A DNA stretch of 64,000 nucleotides. It comes from Elysia chlorotica (taxonomy: Eukaryota; Mollusca; Gastropoda; Plakobranchidae). Position numbers and translations under genes: made by a program. The stretch is from positions 544,957 to 608,956 of the forward strand of contig RQTK01000179.1 in assembly GCA_003991915.1 (NCBI GenBank), in the 5' to 3' direction. This document shows, one piece after another, positions 36,099 to 50,978 of the stretch (its first letter is position 1; each line of letters opens with the position of its first letter). The notes beneath the pieces are model-generated. The model was not told the DNA's origin. It ran no database searches and saw only the letters and a program-made list of their open reading frames with translations.

Positions 36099-36354
36099 CT
36101 GCAGAGCACACAAACAAACAAAATGTTCAAGACAGACTGGTACTAAGGAAGTTTAACACTTCTTGTAATGTAGTTGCAACTCTCTAGAAGAGAGGTGTAG
36201 GAAGACAGTAAACAAAAAATGTGTGTGAGCAAAAACACCATGTATTCTCTTTGTCAAAAAAATTAGAGCTGAAAGAATAAATTAAATTTTGACCTTATTT
36301 TTATGGAGGATCTGTCAGTTTTTTAGTCAATAATGTCAGTTAACAAACCCATAC

Positions 36355-36492
36355 CTTGGCAGGTAATGGTATCCCGTCAAGACTTGGCTTTGAAGGAGAA
36401 AGCACCGGGGGTTGATCCAATGGGAGGGGAGACCCTTCCTCCTTCTTGACTGCCTTAGGAGCAGCCTCTAACGTAGGAGGGCCATATGTGAT
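36355..36492 (-). CDS. GPATCH8: GPATCH8-like Pro-rich exon
   Basis: 46 codons, phase 0, between CATCCCAG and donor GTATGG: ITYGPPTLEAAPKAVKKEEG, a Pro/Leu/Ser stretch, and LDGIPLPAK. No domain recognised; it looks disordered. Confidence 0.78.
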
Positions 36493-38004
36493 CTGGGATG
36501 TATAGATAATATAATCTTTGATCAGACAACATTAGGCTATAAACTTCATATATTTTACCAACATTCACGCCTGATAGTGCCCAAGTAACAGATAAGATAA
36601 CAAATACAAAATTATTAAAAAGCAACATAACCTCAATGAATTATTTGAACTTAAGGCCTCTTAAGAAGTACATTGCACTATCTTGTATTGTGCTCGTTGT
36701 TTGATTATACAGTCAGACCTGCTAAATTGGGAACCGTTAAATCTGGAAAAATGCTGGGGAACATAATTTTTTTATAAAAAGCCACAGTGAAATCAAGAAA
36801 TATTACACTTCAACAGGGAAAAAAACAGTCATTATTCTGGAATGGAGTTGTTGCAGGAAGATCGATTATCAATTTTTACAAGAGAAATGCGATTTTCATA
36901 CAGCTTCTGAACAAATTAACACAGATATGGCAATTCCAGGCCTTCAACAATACTTAGCAGTGGTTCTTCGAGACTAAGGTAAGTGAGCATGCTTGGGAAA
37001 GAGTGTTACGAAGTCTACCTGTACACAGCAGGTTCCGCATTTTATGACATCCCAGGTGGATATTCACCAGGCTTGTGTTTGTATTCAAATTTTATAATCT
37101 CGCAATTGCCAGAGATAATGACACTCTTTCGTCAACTCACACATCCGACATCTTTCTCTTTCTCTCTCTGTGTCAGTCCGTCTATATTTTCCTGACGTTT
37201 CTCACTCTTCCAATTTCCTTCCCAGTCTATATCTATCTCTCTACTAGAATTGTCCTCATCATTTTCCAGATAATCTTTTATTCACTCGCACATTTTCACC
37301 TCTCTCTTCTCTTTTCTCTCCCTCTCCCCACCTATCTCTTTGCTGACTCCTTTCCCCATCTCTATCTCTTTGTTTTTATATTTTGACCCAGATCTAGATT
37401 TTAGACTTGAGATCTAAATTAAGACAAAAATAGTTTTCATCAATTCACTGATAATTATTCATTCAATCTCGCTTTCTCTCTCCTTCTCTCTTACTATTTT
37501 CAGATCTTTCTGTGTCCCTCCATCTCTCACTCTTTCCCTATCTAACTTTCTCTCTCAATCTCTTTCATAATCTAATTCTTTATCTCTTGATCTCTATCCT
37601 GATTCATTTCTCTTTCCCAATCTATCTTGTTCTCTCTCCCCACTCTCTCTACTTATCTGATATGAATAAGGTATAAAAGATGCCTTCTCCTGAAATTTCC
37701 AGATAAAGTGACTCCTATTATATTATTCTTGTTAAATTTAACTGCAATTCTTAAGCCTTGGCTGAATCTACACTGCTACTTGCTTACTTTACAAAATCAA
37801 AAACAAATAAATTTTGTAACGTTTTAAGAACAGGGGACCTGCCAACACACTGAATAATTAGTATTGCCAATAATTATTGCCTTAACCATCTCCCACCCAA
37901 ACAACCAATCACAGAAAAATATATACTGAAAAATGGTTTGCGAGTGAAAACCAGAAGGACCAGTCGAAGATTCGGTTTGCTAGACCTTAAAAAAAAATTC
38001 TTAC
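36493..38004 (-). other. Intron of the GPATCH8-like gene
   Basis: Includes a pyrimidine-rich stretch (about 37140-37660, TCTC-rich on +) of no recognised function. Confidence 0.6.
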
Positions 38005-38160
38005 CTCTTCCTTAGCGGGTGTTTGTGGTTGTACAAGCAATGTGGTGGCCAATGAAGATCCAAATTTTGCTGCAGCTGAGCGAGTAGTGGCGCGTGTGGG
38101 GGTGCGCGCAGTGCTAGTAGGTGCTTTGATGGTAATTTTAGCTTCTGTTTTCACAGGCAA
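38005..38160 (-). CDS. GPATCH8: GPATCH8-like Thr/Ala-rich exon
   Basis: 52 codons, phase 0, between TTGTCCAG and donor GTAAGA: LPVKTEAKITIKAPTST, then RTPTRATTRSAAAKFGS and PQTPAKEE. Basic, Thr/Ala-rich and probably disordered; VKTE is another sumoylation-like motif. Confidence 0.78.
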
Positions 38161-38963
38161 CTGGACAAAACAGGCAAATTTTAGATTGTCAAGCTACACA
38201 AAAGGAAAAAAAAACATTAAAAAAATTAAAGCTCATAAGTTCATTAAAAAAAAATCATTTTTTTTTTCATTTTTACCTTGTAAGGCCGTACCTGTTATCC
38301 TAAATGTATTTAAAGTCTTATTTTCTTAAAATATCTCTTGTACAGACCTGATTTTACTTGACACAGAGATGTGATAAAGCCTTTGGAAAACTAAAAAATT
38401 TACATGTATACACCACTAGTCTAGCATAACCAAGACTTTAAATCTTGGTTGCCAAAGCTCAGTTGGGACAAACTTTACTTTACTTTCAAACATTAGCAAA
38501 TAAAAAATGAAGCTCAAACAGTTCATATATCTTTGCCTGACTTATCAAAGACCAGGCGTGCCTACCTGAAAAAGCCCCATTTAGGTACTACTTTAGCAAA
38601 ACAAACAAAACTAAGAAGCATTTTCAGGAAAAATAGGCACAAGCGCATTTTTACCCAACTTGTTGGGTCAGTGTAAACCACGGTACATGTATGTGTATAG
38701 AAGTGCATAGCCTTTCTGCCTCCATTTTGCTACACAACTTTCTGTTCAATTTTGCTATCTTGCCCTACAAATAGCGTTTTTGTATATATTTCCCTTTACA
38801 CACGATACTCAAGTGTTTTAGTTTGAATAAAATTATTAAATTGGTTGGATCTATTTTGACAAAATATGACTGTATATTGTATTGCAAATAAAGTCATTCA
38901 AAGCATTCTGATCATTACTTTTCTGCAACACTTCAATGTTCAACAAGCAAATGAGGAGGCAGA

Positions 38964-39106
<143 letters not shown>

Positions 39107-39109
39107 TAT

Positions 39110-39222
39110 AGTTAAGTTGGTTTAACAATCATCAGCACTGTATAGCCGTTGACGGGGCCTCAAAACTGACGTATGACAATTTTAGGTGCTGCCACTCACG
39201 AGAAAGGATGGGGAGAGCAGAC
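39110..39222 (-). mobile_element. SINE 3' fragment abutting the GA tract
   Basis: On +: TTAAGTTGGTTTAACAATCA, TCAGCACTGTATAG, GACGTATGACAATTTTAGGT and GCTGCCACTCACGAGAAAGG; the tRNA-like head is absent. Confidence 0.7.
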
Positions 39223-39532
39223 AGACAGATATAAAAGGTTGAAGTCCAAAACATTTTATTTCTAACTGTAACTTTTCTCAGGCACTGCAGTGATTTAGAG
39301 CTAATATTACACTCCATTAGAGGAAAACCAATGTGAGAAAAAAAGCTTAATATAACTCTTCATGATTAGCACAAAAAAGTAACAAAAAGGCAGTATGTCA
39401 AAGCAACAAAATTTTTTCAACCGCTTCCTTTTTTTAAATTGTTTTTTCTCTTCTATTTGTTACTCTTGTCAACAGCAAAAAAAAGATTTTTTTTTTATTT
39501 TACAAACAATGAAAATACAGTTATTTGCTCAC

Positions 39533-39748
39533 TTTAACAGTTGTAACCGAATTTGGTTTTGTCTGTTGCTGTGCCTTTGAATCTTTGGCTGTGGGTGCTG
39601 TTGAAACAACAGAACACGAAGATGCTGTTGATGTTGGACTTCCCATGCTGGTGGGAGTTGAAGTGCTAGAAGTCGGTGCTGATGACACCTGATCCACCGC
39701 TGTTGCTAGGTTATCCCCTTTTCCCGACATCTCTGGCGATTGCTGGAC
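39533..39748 (-). CDS. GPATCH8: GPATCH8-like Ser/Thr-rich exon
   Basis: 72 codons, phase 0, between CAACCTTAG and donor GTGAGC: VQQSPEMSGKGDNLATAV, then a Ser/Thr run (SSAPTSSTSTPTSMGSPTS) and TKPNSVTTVK. Low complexity, predicted disordered; no family hit recognised from this exon alone. Confidence 0.78.
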
Positions 39749-40044
39749 CTAAGGTTGAAACATAAAACGGTGACACTGATTTTGCAATTTATCTGCTTCA
39801 GCTTTATTACCCTTTCAAAAATTAAATTGATCTTTGGTTCTAACTGTAAAACCGATCAAATTGACACCGAGATAAGTCAAATAATTGCTATAATTGTAAC
39901 ACTGTGACAATGTCACCTACGTATCCTGGTTCAATTCAGAAAAGAAAATCAAAAAAATATAAATATAGAAAAATTCCCAATTCAGTGCAAGGGTGGGCAC
40001 TTATTTTTAGGTTTACGGAAAATCCTCTATGACAGCAAACATAC

Positions 40045-40160
40045 CGCAGTGGAAGCAGAAATGTCAATTCCACCAGCAAGGCTGCCTTTGGATGTTGCAC
40101 TTGCCACTGAAGCATTCTCCTTCTTTTGGGTTGCTGGCGAGGACACATGCCCTGTCTTAC
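40045..40160 (-). CDS. GPATCH8: GPATCH8-like exon
   Basis: 116 bases: two bases completing a Gly codon, then KTGHVSSPATQKKENASVAS and KGSLAGGIDISASTA, between ATCTAGCAG and donor GTATGT. The incoming phase matches the exon at 50979-51056 more than 10 kb upstream. Confidence 0.72.
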
Positions 40161-43100
40161 CTGCTAGATTAAGAAAGCAATAAAGCATTAAAAACTGTGT
40201 GGGATGGGGTACAGCTAAGCCACTTATTAGAAAGCCTGCTCCGGCATATTCATCAATGTTCAAAGCTGCAAACAGAGAAAAAAAAAAGGGTGTGGATATG
40301 AGCCACAGAATGGCAATGACAGTGTGACTGTCTAGGAGACAAGAAATGATTCCCACTTGGAAATCCAAAATAACACACACAAGGTTTGACTTATTTGCTT
40401 GTTTAAGGAGTGCCTAATATCTACTTTCTGAAGGAAAGGAAAAACAACATTTATGATAATTCATTACTTTAACACTATGAAGAACCAAAATGGTGCAAAT
40501 ACATGTCAAGTAAAATCTTCAAATGTCTTTCCTATCACAAACATATTTTTATTTCATGTCACAAAATATTTTTAAAAACATGTAATATATCTTTCTTTTC
40601 CCACACATATAAGAACATACTCCTGAACACTATCTCATGTTTCTCACAATTTGCTGCTGTTGGATGGTAAAAAAAAATTTTTGATGGATAGTCAATCACA
40701 GTAAGTATATTTTTATAAAGTCTCTTACAACAACAAAAAAAAAGAATATACAATTTGTTTGTTTTTGGTTTCTTTTTTGACAAATGGGTTATACGCAATT
40801 TTAACTTTTATTTTGATATTAGACAGTTAACATTTTTTTTTTCTTTTTTTCCTCTCTTTAATGTGGCGAGTTCATTAATTTCTGAAAAAATTTAAATAAA
40901 TGTTTATTCCTAATACATTTCAACCAAAAGAAAAAGAGATAGAGTAGTAGGGAAAAAAAAACAGGTAATGACAATGTTATGAAGTCTACGGTTTTAGCAC
41001 ATTCAGAGTCAGTGAAGGGATACAAAGAAGCAATGAAGTTTGAAGCATAATAAGAACTGTGTAACTTGTCATTCAACCACAATGGACCACAATCAACCGC
41101 TCAATCAATAAAATCAGTTCAACGGTCGTTTGTGCAACAGACCAAAGAAGAATAAATTGACTGAACAAGCAAGCTACAAGGACATCCGTGTGCAAGGTGA
41201 CTAGTGCAATGTAGTTAAAAGGGTAGGAAAAGGAAACCCACACCAAAGTTGTTCAAGTTTTTTATATAACAATATGATTTCCAAAATAAATTTAATTGCT
41301 TCATTCTTATCAGAGACGAATCTCAACCATCAAATAAGTGGATTTGTTTCAAAATAAATACCAGTTACTCAAAACTTGCTGCACACACAAATAAAATAGA
41401 GAAAAATGTAAGTAAAAGGATTATTAGTTCCCACAATGCGCTTTAAAAGTTTATTGGATAAATGAAATTATACCGAGACCTGTCATATCAATTTATTGAC
41501 ATTTAATCTCTTGTGTTTAATTCACAGTTTGACAAACAATATACTGTGAGACAACTATTGCAACTTTCAGTATTAAAAAAAAATTATTTTGAGATATAGA
41601 ATTTGCACACAACAATCTTCAGATCCATCCAAACACTCATTTATTTTTTTTTTCATTTATGAAATAACTTCAAAATGACTTTAAAAAAAAAGAAAAGAAA
41701 ATGAATTTCTTAAGCTATGTCCCACCCTTTATTACTTGAATTTTTTATTCGTTATTTTGGAAACATTGTGGAAAATTTTAACATTTTAAAGTCAGTCCAA
41801 AAAAATAATTGCTTTGAAAATCGTTCCTTCAGTAGTTATTTAATTATCTTATTCATGGGCAAACAAGATTGCCTTGCTATAAAGCGACATATTGACCTTA
41901 TAATATTTATAGTTTGCTACTTGGCATAGCACTTCTATTGCAATTAAAAGCAATTTCTGTAATTCCATTAACACGAAGGTTAGGAAACAAAACAACCAAA
42001 GTATAAACTCACAACAATCAAGCTCCATTAAAAACGAGTTAAACTAATAAAAAGATTTGGGGAAAAATCAATGTTCTTCCAACTACAATCACCTGAGATG
42101 GCTCACTTCCCTCATTTTTCAGAAATAAAGCAAAATGCAAAATGTTTGTCAATCACTTAAAAACTTGACCTACTGTCCCCATAAATTACTATAATAGAGC
42201 ATTTGCTTCAGTTTACAGGAGTAAAACGTTATTATACCATATTAATCACACACCCTAAAAGTAATTTGAGAAAGTTCTCAATGAAAATGTTTATTAACCA
42301 AATAATATGTCTGATCTTGGCTTTAGAAATAATAAAAAAAAGATTCCATAGAAATGCCCTATGATCAATCATGATTATAAAAGCATGAGAGAATGAACTG
42401 TGTGTAGCCTATTGACTATGGAAGAGCAAAAATGGTCTAATACTACATGCCCATTTGCCTCTGTGAAAAAGATGGTACGAATGATGAGCAATTGAGCAAA
42501 CAGGGTTGGGAGCAGAGAGGTGAAGTTACTTAAATAATTATAATGGTGGAGAGAAAAAAAATAAAAAGACAAGCCAACAAAGAACATGTTTACTCCTGAA
42601 GCATTGGTACATGTTAACAGCATGGACGTACAAAATAATGACAGGCACCTTGACATTCACAGATATATTAGAAATTTGGTTGATTTCTTGCCTGATGGCA
42701 CCGCTTAAAGAGCAATATTGACTGCTTAATTAACCCGAGGACTCAGTGTTTCCCCTTCACCCCCCCCCCATATGAATTATTTTAAATGATAGCTTAATTA
42801 TGCATTGCAAGGAACTATATTAAGGCTATTATGTTATAATGCTAAATTTCTTCTACTGAAATAACAATATTAACGACTATGACAAGAAGGATACTGTTTA
42901 ACTGATAAAAATGTACTAAGCATAAAACTTGTATCGGTAAAAAGTACTCTACAGGATTTCCTAAATTTGGCATCCACGCTGGAAAAAGTGTATGCATCAC
43001 CCATAACTTATGGTAAATTTAGATGCAGTGAAAAATATGACGGCAGAGTGGCTAGCAGTGTTGTATTACCATTTCAACACGTCTTTTTAAGTTAGTAATT

Positions 43101-46100
43101 TTGATCAAACGAATAAGAAAGGGGATAGCAGAAGATTAGATGACCAATATTGATATTGCACTTGAGATTGCAAGAACCTTTATAGGCAAACAAATATTTT
43201 ACATGCAAGGTCAATGAAAGACCAAAATAATACAAAGAAATAAAAAAAAAAAAGTTAGTTCACTACATATAAATGGTTTGCAAACACCATCCCTCAAGCA
43301 ACACATCTTAATTTATGTTGTTTTTTACGTATTGGGGTAAGGTTTGAGAAAGTCAGTTTCAACGCATAAACATTAATAAATGAAGAAATGATATGATACC
43401 ATGGTTGTGGATTTCAAAAATGACCCCTCACTTAAAACTTAAAAAAAAGGAAAAAAGGAAAAGAAAAAAAAAAAGAAAAAAATTAAATGAGTGAGTATAG
43501 GAGAATAATAGGTCAGTTAGCATGTTCAAAAAGTGACATTTTTTTTTTACATACAATTTTATATAAGATTCTATTAACCACATCCTAAACAACTTTTCAT
43601 GACATAAAAATTTAAATGAATAATTATTTTGTTTAAAAAAAAAAAAATTAAAAAATACAATTTCTTCAAAATCTAAAAATACAATTGGGAAACGTTATAT
43701 CATTCACTATTTATAATTTTCAACAAAAAGAAATATTCTTGAATTAAAAAGTAATCTAAAAATCATAGTGACATTTACAATGCCCAAGGAATAAGGAGAA
43801 TTTTCTTTTTTTTGTTGATTGAAAATATGAAACAGGAGACAGAAGTTGAATAGAAAATACATCCTTAACGAATGGTTTTAAAAAGAACTAGAGTATGTAT
43901 CACATCAGTTTTTATATCAAGTAACACAACATATTGTTCAGTTTAAAAATTTCTGCTTGAAAAATTAATTAAACTTTGGCATAATCAGCTTCAGGATTTA
44001 AAACTTTATTTCTATGTCCTATCATTGAACTCCCTTGCCTATATTATTGCCATTTATCCCACTGCTTTGACCATCATTTATTCATGTCCGGAATGCAGGT
44101 ATAAAAAGGTAAATAAAAGATTTTTAGTCATAAAGAGGGAGGCAATCTAAAGTTTCATATTCTCACCTTTTTTTTTTTTTTTTGGAAACCCAATGCCCTC
44201 TTTAGGGTTAACAATCTGATTTCAAACACAACTATTTACAACATTATTTTTTTTTTTTTTTTTGCTTAAAGATTTTTTTCTCTATTGTATTGCAAGTCAT
44301 GCAAAAAAAAAAAAAAAGAAAGAAAAAAGGAACATTAAAAACCATTTATAAAAACACAGTGGTAAACCAATCAAATGTCAGAGTGCTATGGATAAACACA
44401 AATGATCTGATTTCATTTTATTTTATGTCAGGAAAATTATATGAATATAGTTTGAAATTCATTAAGCGAAAACATTGTATATGACTTTAAAACAAGTATT
44501 ATCCAAAAGAGAGTTGTAATTTCATCTTCTTGCCATAAAAACCCAAGTTGCCCCCCCCCCCCCCCTGTTGTATCAACATTGATAATTGTTTGTAGTTTCT
44601 GAGCAGTGTGGATCATTTTTTATACTTCGAAGCTTGTACTATGTAAAATATCTTTATTTATTTGCATTGCAATGTTAACTTACCCTTGTCATTAAAATCC
44701 CAATATTTAAAAAAAAAAGAGCAAGGAAAAACATTTAATCCCTTTTAAAGAGTTATTAATTATCAATCACTTTTGGTAATTTTAATATTTACTTGTTTTG
44801 CGCAGATGCATATTTACTACAGAGCTAGGCATATTTCTAAAAATTTTCATGCTGAAAAGTGAGCGCTAATTTTCTTCACTTACTAAGTAATTTTTGCCAT
44901 ACTTTTCAAAGTTTCAACTAATAATATGTATTTTATAACCATCTCAGCTAGGCATGCAATCTACACCAATTTCTTTCTTCTTTTAAGAGGGTAAAAGATC
45001 TTTAATAATCAGCATCCACTGTTAGCAGCAGGAAATGATTAAGAGACCTTAGGTAAACTGCAAAAAGCTTGAGTAAATTTCAGGTTATGTTTCTTGCCAA
45101 AGGCTCACTTTCAAAAAATTATGTGTTTCAAAAGCCATAGAGGAATCCATAAAAGCATTTGAAGACTATCTTTGCTACAAAAAAGTTGCATACTTGCATG
45201 CATTGACGATACATTATTTACAAACCAAAAATACAATGCTTTGAGAGAATTTTTTTTTTTTAATGTTTGCTTTTTTCCAGTAATCTAAGGTTAGTCTTAT
45301 GCAGTATTTTCTTTTTTCTCATTGAAAGTTGCTTTGGTATAAATAGCACAATGAAGTGCGAACAACAAAGTATTAGAGATATAATTATGTTACACAAAGA
45401 AGCGCAGTTAGAAAGTTTGGATGCTATCTTCACACTATCTTTAGAGCCAGAACAAAGCATTGTTATAAGAAAAGTAAGAACACAAATAATTTTCACTTTT
45501 GTTTAGTATGCGCTAAGGTATGTTTCAATTATTACTAAATAAAACCAAAATAAAAATAAACTTCCATTGATTGGTAAACCTTTGTCTTACACCACTATTT
45601 CTGAACAAAATCTTTCGTAACAATATTTTATTGGAATCAAATAATATTGCTACTTGAAGTTGCTTTGAAACTTGTTTTATAAAAGTTTGGATGTTACGCA
45701 AAAAAAAACTTTTTTTTTATTAATAATGAATTGAAGGCACAGAAATGGGGAAAAGCTTTGCAGTTTAACCATTGTGCAAAATTATTTGAAAGAGAGAACA
45801 CAACAGTGAAATAAAAAGATCTTTTGGTTTGTTTGGTTTTCTTTTTTTTTTTCAAGATGAAAAATGAAGTGTAGCAAAGGAAGTAATGGTGAGGAGGAGG
45901 GTACAAGGGCTGGTACTTCTTTTTTTTTTTTTTTTAAATTAAAGCGTTAAAATCTGTTTTTGAAAACAGAAAAAAGGAAACTAAGCATGCTTTGTCTAAA
46001 GACAACAATTCTCCTCTGCATCTCGAAAAATAAAAATTTTTTTAAGAAACACAAAAAGTTAAAATATGAGAAGAAAAAAAAAACAAGTTCAACGTGAATG

Positions 46101-49100
46101 TGTCAGCATTTTTTCCAAGGCAAAAACCATGCAGCAACTGATAAAGTCTTGAGTTACAACAATAGAAATCTTAGAGCACTCCAAAACCTTTGCCACCATT
46201 TTACTTTTCCTTTTTACTCTGTGTTAATTTTGGGTCAGATATGATGAATATATAGAAAATTTAGGGTAAAAACTTTTAGAATTGATATACCCTTGTGAAA
46301 ACCAGAAAAAAAAAATTGTTTAAATTTACAACACCTAAAAAGTGGGCATCTTATTGAATATTGTTTGTGTTGGAATGTATCCAATTTCTTAATTTGACAT
46401 TTTGGGACATATGTTAGCAAGAGGTCAATTGTGCACCAAGACAACAAGTTGGCTTGTTAATGCAGATAAATGTCAGTCTACTCTAATATTAAACCCATTA
46501 AGTAAGGGCATGCAAGCCTCCATGAATTAAAACGTTTAGAATACCTATCCTCGGTGTAAAAATGTACAGATTAAAAAATTGTTTTAGTAAAAATCACCAA
46601 GCAATGTGATATAATTGTACAAAGCACTTGTTTTGATAGCAAGAATAGTGGGGTATAAAATCATAAAATATAATACCAGGGTAAATTCTCAATCCAAAGA
46701 TATGTGTCTTAACAGGAATTGCTAATAAAACATATGTCTTTAATTTTTGGGTTACCTTTTTTCTTTCATCTCCCTGTTAAGTTTTAGCTTTAAATGTCTA
46801 CTTCTTTGGCAGCAGACACAATGTTTTAGCATACAACTAGCTGGTTTATGATCGAACAGCATAAATAACCTGAGCTGCTGTATAAATGGAAAAGCATATC
46901 TAATTTAAGGCTTAAATGCTATTTTTTAAAAAACAAAAAAACCACAGAAACAATTTGTTATCATTACTATTTTATCTTTCACCTAAAGGCATAGTTTCTA
47001 CAATAATAGTACATTTTCTTAATGTTTATCTGTATTTAAATTGTGTTTTCATAGTAAACGATGTGTCCATAGATTTGCTATTTTATTCACAAGGGACATT
47101 TTGAAATCTGAATCTGTCTCTAATATGTTACAAAATATATTGGCAGTTTTAAAATGCAGTGTCAACCTTATTTATAACTGATCAGTTTTAGTAAAGAAAA
47201 TTTAATTTAAAATTTTCTCTGTTGAAGAAAAAATACTTGATCCAATAACAAGGTGCAGACATTAACTAATATTTTCAACAGTCTTGTCTTTGTTCATTGA
47301 AAATTTAGTAATATATATTTTTACTTTTTGTAACTTAAGCAGATAAGGTTATCCAGGACCAAAAAAAAAAAAAATAATAAATAAATAAATCAACTATGAA
47401 CTTTAAACATATCAGAAGAACCTTCTTCTTGAAATTACAAAATAAAAATGTCCACGTCAGGACAAATTTAGTCAAGTCTTAATTTGGCACATTCTTCATG
47501 ATTAATGAAGAACAAATGTACAACAGACACAAAGATTCAGTACAAAGAGTTACATTTCAAATAACACTTTCACAGAGCTGAACCAAAAGAAATGGAAATA
47601 TCTATGTTATGAGTTCTATGGCTACATGAAGAAATGCCGATTTATTGTTTCTCAGAAGCACCAACATTAAAGCCAACTCAGAGGACAAACGAAAAAAAAA
47701 AAATGGAAATTAGTTTTAGGATACAATGGATGACTGGAAAAAGCCAGACTCGCAAGTGCAAACTCGACTTACCATTCCCTTTAAACTTTTTTTTCTTTCT
47801 AATTTCCCTTTTATTTATTAGTTGTACATCAAACAATTGAAATTTTAGTAACTCCCCTGAACATCAGGTATATATGAATATATATCTCTGATTCCGCTAA
47901 TTTTTTTTAATTGAAAAAATATGGCTTATATTATTTTTCAAATAAAGAATTAAGGATAAACAAGAATATTTGAGCATTACTTGTCATGAGTTCACGCAAA
48001 ATGATGAAATCACAATTTTTTTTTAAATGACAAAATCAGCCTCAACACAAACATACTCCCACAATGTTAGTGCCATAACAAGAAATGAGTTGTGGAGAGA
48101 TGGAGGTTGGGGTGAATAGAGTTGGTAAATATAACATAATATGTGAGAAAAGTCATTACTTTGCTGAAGTCACTAAAACAAAAAAAATTAACGAATAAAC
48201 CAAAAAGAGGAGGTAAAGTTTTGAAACATGTTTGACACACATCTACATTACAAATACAATGATGATGATGACAATGTGGATGTAACCTTAAAAATGATCA
48301 AGACAACAATACAAATGATGCAATTTACTGAGTGTGCAAAAGGCCATAGCAGCAAATCCCAAGAGGAACCCCCTTCATAAATAGTAGCAACAAACCCTAC
48401 AGAAAAACAAGCTAGCTTTGATTAACTCCGCCCACAATAATTAATCTCTATTCCCCACCTCTTCCCCCTCCCGACCCACCCAACTCAACTCAGGTTAGTA
48501 TCTGTCTTAATGTGAAAGAAAACGAAAGTCTCTTCTGATAGCTAGCTACCACTGTGGCCTTTTGCAGTTAGGTTGTCTCATGGAGCAAATTTGTCGATAG
48601 ATGCACCCCACCCCCCCCCAGGTTCATGCATAAAAAGCCAATACTCAGATAGTTGACGAAAGCATAAACTTAATAACTCAAAAGAAATGAAAGAACAGCG
48701 CAATGTGAAGGAGGCTTTTGCCTGTCACCATAATAACAATATCTAAGTGCTATCACATTGGGTTCGTGTTTAAGTTCATGAATAATTTTTTTTTTTTAAC
48801 GATTAATTCCTTTTCATTCTGAATTCTTAATTTGAGTTAATGCTTAGCGAAATAATGTTGTTGCTCAGGCCAGCAATAGACTCCATTTTTGATTCGCATT
48901 GTGCCTCTTCAATAACTTATAAGAGATTCCAAGTCTCCTTTTGGAAAAGGTAATAAGCGTGCAACAGCAACTAACTGCAACTAATCACCAACTTCACTCC
49001 AGAGGGTGAATATAGTAACGGGAAAAGGAGGAAAAAAAATTAAACCAAAGGAAAATTGGCAATAAATTGATGTTACAGCAAAAGTCAATTTGTGGTACAG

Positions 49101-50978
49101 ATTTAGGCACAAACGCTGAAGGCTAATAGTGGTGGCACTTGCAGGATGCTAATAAAACTCAGAACCAGAATTAATAAATGGTTAGCTGACGGTCTGCTAC
49201 TAATTTAGTCACAGCGTGCAAGATCATAAAATGGAATTTAAAAAAAAAAAAATTTTTAAGTATTTTCCTGAAGAACACATTTAAAATACCTTGTCATACC
49301 AGAGGAAAAAAGGAAATAAATCGATGCGAATGTAACTGGAGTAATTTTACCAATATTTTCAATAGACGGCAGCTTTATGAAGTTATTGATAGCTGGAAAA
49401 GAAATCGCTGAAATGCCTTCTTGTACATTATTTTCTATTTAATATAGGTGACGTCAGATGGATAATATGCTCTAAGCAGGTGCTGTCCGACTGGACAAGG
49501 CGCTACCTGAAATGGTCTCTCATTTGCATTGAGATAATATTTATGCTATTTCAAATGAGGTAACATATTCTATTGAAGAATAAGCAGGCCCTACAACATC
49601 TAAACAATTAATGAGGTTTGTCAAGCATGCAAAAGCATCAACCATGAGACAGGGATTAAATATATCAATATATTCATATTAGAAACAGTAATTCAGTAAA
49701 GAGTGAAGTATTACCCCTAGTGAAAATAGTTTCAGAGATTACTTTTCTCTCTTTATCCAGACCCATTTTGTATAATACCTTTTTGGAAGTTGTTTTCTTT
49801 AATTTCCTATCTAAAACTGAAGCCATACCAGTGCAATATTTTGGGATTAAGATAGAAAGTCAGAGAAAAAGATAAAAGTCACTTATATGAGGTAAGTATA
49901 ATGAAAAGAATAAAGAAAATAATTGAATGATTTGTTTTGGACACACTGTCTAATATAGCTCAAAACTGTTAACATTTCCTTTTGTTCTCTGCTTCTGGTT
50001 TCTCTTTACAGCCTGTTTTGTCCAATTTTTTTTTGGATGCGAATTATTTTTTAAATACACTTTTTCTGTACTACCTATTTTGTACACCATTCCTTTCCCC
50101 TTAAAAACCGCAAAAAGTTACAAAAATAAAATTGGCACAAGAGTGAAGAAATTAGCCTTTGGTAAGACAAAAAAGCGCAAAAAGAAAATTACAACCCCAT
50201 ATTATTTTGAAAGAGCATGCACACTAAGAACAGTGGCATGTGTTTAAGAAGCAAGTATAATGTATACCATAACTATTTGTCTGCAATACAGCTGATGAAC
50301 TTACTGTCTTCCACATGAGAAAATTTTCTAGTCCAAGTTTTTTTTATTGATGTAGATTTTGCTGTTCATTCTGCTTACTTTTGCATTAGTGTCTAAGTAT
50401 ATTTGGTGTTAAAAACACCTTTCTTTGAAAAGAAAAAAAAAGGATAATTACAGTGATACTTACCACTTTCTTTAAAATACAGTGAGGGCTAGTGTGAATT
50501 ACCAAGTTTGAGGTAAATTTTAATTCTGATTCTAATCCCCTATATTTTGAAGAGACGTAACAGTTAAAAAAAAACAATCAGTCACATCGCTTGTAAGATG
50601 TTGCGAATGGCTACTAAGCCAGGATCGGCTGGTGTAATACAAAAATTATGTTTGATATGAACCAATTATACTCACTAAGCAGATCCTTTGAAAAGGGACA
50701 GACAGGCTTAATCCTGAAATTTTTAGCCGAGAATCAGCCATGTTAGATAACAAATCATCATTGGACACAACAAAAAAAAAAAGAAAGAAAAAAAAAATGA
50801 AAAAAAGATCCTACGTGCCTTTCCTCGGAATTAAAAAACAAGGACCATCATATTGGTGGCACAGCAATGGTTGCCTATAGGGGAAAAAAGTGTCATGACA
50901 AAAAACAAATTACGTATGAGGATGTCACTTCAAATAGGATTGTGGTTCACAAATTGCTGCTTATGCTGCTTGGATCAC
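40161..50978 (-). other. 10.8-kb intron of the GPATCH8-like gene
   Basis: AT-rich with many A and T homopolymers. I see no exon with splice and coding support, and no recognisable transposon. Confidence 0.5.

Noticed and set aside
48430-48495. CCCGCCC-like and pyrimidine-rich patch in the long intron
   Set aside because: No matching start site, exon or motif cluster to support a promoter.
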